Shown piece after piece: positions 15,822 to 18,020 of a stretch of DNA of 18,020 nucleotides. The notes beneath the pieces were generated by a model. It worked only from the letters and a program-made list of their open reading frames with translations, was not told the DNA's origin and searched no databases. The DNA lies in assembly GCA_029262955.1 (NCBI GenBank), contig JAJCYL010000186.1:1-18020 (forward strand), given 5' to 3'. The position numbers were made by a program, and so were the translations under genes. The DNA is from Cytophagales bacterium. GTDB taxonomy: Bacteria > Bacteroidota > Bacteroidia > Cytophagales > Cyclobacteriaceae. Every line of letters begins with the position of its first letter. Position 1 is the stretch's first letter.

Positions 15822-15852
15822 CAATTTTATTTAGATTGATTCTAAATAACAA
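15822..15852 (-). promoter_or_regulatory. fbpA promoter overlapped by a perfect palindromic operator
   Basis: On the minus strand a TTG (15850-15852) is followed after 20 bp by TAAAATTG (15822-15829), one mismatch from TAnnTTTG. The spacer is filled by a perfect inverted repeat: TTATTTAGA (15827-15835), 5 bp, TCTAAATAA (15841-15849). Arms TTTAGA/TCTAAA recall sites of Fur-superfamily regulators such as Irr. A repressor bound there would block the promoter. Confidence 0.6.
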
Positions 15853-15968
15853 CATGATTCCATAAGTTCACTGCTATTGGGTAGAGTAAATACCTAATTG
15901 TGTTATTGATAATACCTAAAATTTAGTACGTATGGGTCAACTACCCCCCAGATGAAAACACAATTGAC
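15853..15968. other. Gap between prfC and the iron operon with spaced direct repeats
   Basis: AATACCTAA occurs at 15889-15897 and again at 15911-15919, 22 bp apart (about two DNA turns), just upstream of the fbpA promoter. It could be an upstream regulator site. No terminator hairpin for prfC is evident. Confidence 0.3.
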
Positions 15969-17573
15969 TTAAAACTCAGAAGTAAAGTGGAAGTTGATTT
16001 CGGGAAAATTGTCTTGCACCATTTGTAACCAGGCTTTTGATTCGGCCATAAAGACCGGCTTTCCATCCTTGTCTTTGGCGATATGTCTTTGCTTGGAATC
16101 GATGAATTCTTTGAGTTTTTTGTCATCCTTACTATCAAACCAGCAGGCTTTATACAAATTGCTGGATTCAAATCTACAAGTGGCGCCATATTCATTTTTC
16201 AGGCGATACTGGATTACTTCAAACTGCAGCACGCCAACCGTACCGACCACTTTACGAGAACCCATGTCGTAGGTGAACATCTGCGCAACTCCCTCATCCA
16301 TTAGCTGGGTCAGACCTTTGTCTAACTGCTTTGATTTCATGGCGTCCAGGTTGATGACTTCACGAAAGATCTCAGGAGAAAAACTTGGTATTCCTTTATA
16401 CAGGCCTTCATTCTGCTCACTAAGTGTATCTCCAATCTTTAGATTGCCGGTGTCATATAAACCGACGATGTCACCCGGATAAGCCACATCAATGGTTTCT
16501 TTGTCTTGCGCCATAAAGGCGGTTGCGTTCGAAAAACGGAATTTCTTACCTAACCGAACATGATGATAGGTGCTTCCTCTTTCGAATTTTCCAGAGCAGA
16601 CACGTACAAACGCCAACCTATTCCGATGTCGGGGATCCATGTTGGCGTGAATCTTAAAGATGAATCCTGAAAATGTATTCTCCAGAGGCGAGATTTCTCT
16701 ATCGTCAGTTTCCCTGTTTCTCGGAAATGGAGCTATATCTATGAAACAATCCAATAACTCTTTGACGCCAAAATTATTAACTGCGCTCCCAAAAAATACA
16801 GGAGCAACTTTTCCAGATCTATAATCTTCAAAATCAAGATCACCATAAACACCGTCAATTAGCTCCACATCTTCCCTAAGTTGATTGGCTTCATTTTCGG
16901 TTAAATGTTTCTCTAACTCAGGGCTGCTAATGTCAGAGATTTCAACATATTCTTGCTGGACAGTTTGTTTACTGGGAGTAAAGAGCAACAATTTCTTTTC
17001 GTAAAGAGAGTATACCCCTTTGAAGCCTTTACCCATTCCAATGGGCCAACTCATCGGGTGTACTTTGATATCGAGCTTAGCTTCCACCTCATCCAACAAA
17101 TCATAAGGATCCTGACCTTCCCTGTCAAGTTTGTTGATAAAACTGATCACCGGCGTTTTCCGCATTCGGCAAACCTCCATTAGTTTTTCGGTCTGGATCT
17201 CCACTCCTTTGACACAGTCAATAACCAGAACTACACTATCGACCGCTGTCAGAGTTCGATAGGTATCTTCTGCAAAATCCTGGTGACCAGGAGTATCTAA
17301 TAAATTGATTTTGACACCTCGATAATCAAAGCCCATCACGGAAGTGGCCACAGAGATGCCTCTTTGTTTTTCAATCTCCATCCAGTCAGAGGTAGTTGCC
17401 CTGTCAATCTTACTGGATTTCACTGCCCCTGCTTTTTGAATGGCACCACCAAATAGCAAAAGCTTTTCAGTCAAAGTTGTCTTGCCGGCATCAGGGTGAC
17501 TGATGATGCCAAATGTCCTTCTTCGCTCAATTTCCTTCCGTAATAAAGGATCTTCTTTAACTGCTACTGCCAT
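15969..17573 (-). CDS. prfC: Peptide chain release factor 3
   Basis: The 534-residue product is full length for RF3, the GTPase that removes RF1/RF2 from the ribosome after termination. All GTPase motifs are present: G1 SHPDAGKTT (25-33), G2 region RGISV (71-75), G3 DTPGHQDF (93-100), G4 NKLD (147-150). The SVMGFDYRGVKINLLDTPGH segment and the C-terminal GVLQFEVIQYRLKNEYGATCRFE are characteristic of RF3 as opposed to EF-G or TypA. It starts at ATG 17573 with a short leader and a good -7 element just upstream, and appears to be a single-gene transcription unit, a standard housekeeping gene of the chromosome backbone. Confidence 0.97.
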   Translation of the reverse strand: MAVAVKEDPLLRKEIERRRTFGIISHPDAGKTTLTEKLLLFGGAIQKAGAVKSSKIDRATTSDWMEIEKQRGISVATSVMGFDYRGVKINLLDTPGHQDFAEDTYRTLTAVDSVVLVIDCVKGVEIQTEKLMEVCRMRKTPVISFINKLDREGQDPYDLLDEVEAKLDIKVHPMSWPIGMGKGFKGVYSLYEKKLLLFTPSKQTVQQEYVEISDISSPELEKHLTENEANQLREDVELIDGVYGDLDFEDYRSGKVAPVFFGSAVNNFGVKELLDCFIDIAPFPRNRETDDREISPLENTFSGFIFKIHANMDPRHRNRLAFVRVCSGKFERGSTYHHVRLGKKFRFSNATAFMAQDKETIDVAYPGDIVGLYDTGNLKIGDTLSEQNEGLYKGIPSFSPEIFREVINLDAMKSKQLDKGLTQLMDEGVAQMFTYDMGSRKVVGTVGVLQFEVIQYRLKNEYGATCRFESSNLYKACWFDSKDDKKLKEFIDSKQRHIAKDKDGKPVFMAESKAWLQMVQDNFPEINFHFTSEF

Positions 17574-17595
17574 GGGGGTACTTAAAATAGGAGCG

Positions 17596-17603
17596 CAAAG
17601 ATA
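17596..17603 (-). promoter_or_regulatory. prfC promoter -7 element
   Basis: On the minus strand the sequence reads TATCTTTG, an exact match to TAnnTTTG, 22 bp upstream of the prfC ATG. A clear TTG -33 element is not seen at the usual distance. Confidence 0.5.
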
Positions 17604-18020
17604 ACGAGGGAATGAAAGGATTTATGAATTATGATTTATAAACTATGATTTATGGCATTCTAAAATCTTACTTCACAAATCTGATATACGAATTCTCAAT
17701 CATATATCAATAGTGTCTTCTGCATTGAAGAATGTACAATCTGCCTTGTTCACTCCGATATACCAGCAACGAACCTGTGTAAGATGCGTGTGCCTGTTGT
17801 TGCTTAATACTACCAACTTAGTGAGGCTGCCTCATATATGCAACGTATCGGTAAGACGTACGGAACACCCACACTCAAACTCAAACCCACACTTCCCTCC
17901 TCTCAGGGTCTCCTGCAAGGGACCCTGAAGAAAGCGCATTTCACAGGAAGACCCTTAGCGAGCTGTAGAAATTCATACATCCAATTGTCTAAAGAATATC
18001 GAACATCGAACAAGGAATGT
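17604..18020. other. Intergenic region at the window end
   Basis: No gene I can support. It holds a twice-repeated TATGATTTAT (about 17628-17655), an inverted pair GATATA/TATATC (17683-17708), and a stable hairpin CAGGGTCTC/GGGACCCTG (17904-17927) without a T run. A plus-strand ORF of 71 codons (17713-17928) is low-complexity in composition and not recognisable. Confidence 0.4.

Noticed and set aside
17713..17928. 71-codon plus-strand ORF at the window end
   Set aside because: TTG start, irregular composition, no recognisable motif, and it runs into a hairpin.
1..18020. tRNA or rRNA genes
   Set aside because: I saw no cloverleaf-like segment with the GGTTCRAATCC-type T arm, nor any rRNA-like conserved block.

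Overview
This window looks like a chromosomal segment of a member of the Bacteroidota, most likely Cytophagales-like. The supports are a SusC-type TonB-dependent receptor paired with a DUF4249 lipoprotein, a DUF5009/HGSNAT-type membrane acetyltransferase, and several matches to the Bacteroidota -7 promoter element TAnnTTTG. The organism is an inference from gene families and promoters; no marker gene that fixes the genus is visible.

Layout. 2-487 (+): 3' end of a Gfo/Idh/MocA-type oxidoreductase. 488-2139: mostly non-coding, with two copies (R1, R2) of a dispersed repeat enclosing a frameshifted PIN-domain toxin gene and a small intact partner ORF. 2140-5580 (-): TonB-dependent receptor followed by a DUF4249 lipoprotein (outer-membrane uptake operon). 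5581-6280: intergenic, with a GC-rich repeat-like stretch and repeat copy R3. 6281-8093 (+): AAA/ABC-type ATPase overlapping an RloB-family gene, a probable AbiL/RloAB-like anti-phage pair. 8154-9287 (-): multi-pass acetyltransferase. 9288-9905: intergenic, with repeat copy R4 carrying extra palindromic inserts. 9906-12005 (+): membrane-anchored M48 metallopeptidase ending at a large hairpin. 12316-15796 (-): ferric-iron ABC transporter (substrate-binding lipoprotein, fused double permease, ATPase), with a promoter overlapped by a perfect palindrome. 15969-17573 (-): peptide chain release factor 3. 17574-18020: no convincing gene.

How it fits together. Two layers are interleaved. Backbone genes (receptor/lipoprotein, acetyltransferase, iron transporter, prfC) are nearly all on the minus strand. 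Accessory genes (PIN remnant, ATPase+RloB, M48 peptidase) are all on the plus strand, look AT-rich, and each follows a copy of the same ~115-126 bp repeat in the same orientation. In all four copies the repeat has partly inverted ends (AAC near the left, GTT near the right), a conserved stop-codon tail, and an exact TAnnTTTG promoter element pointing at the downstream gene. The most interesting reading is that it marks a family of mobile gene cassettes with an attC-like site that also carries a promoter. No integrase or transposase is visible here.
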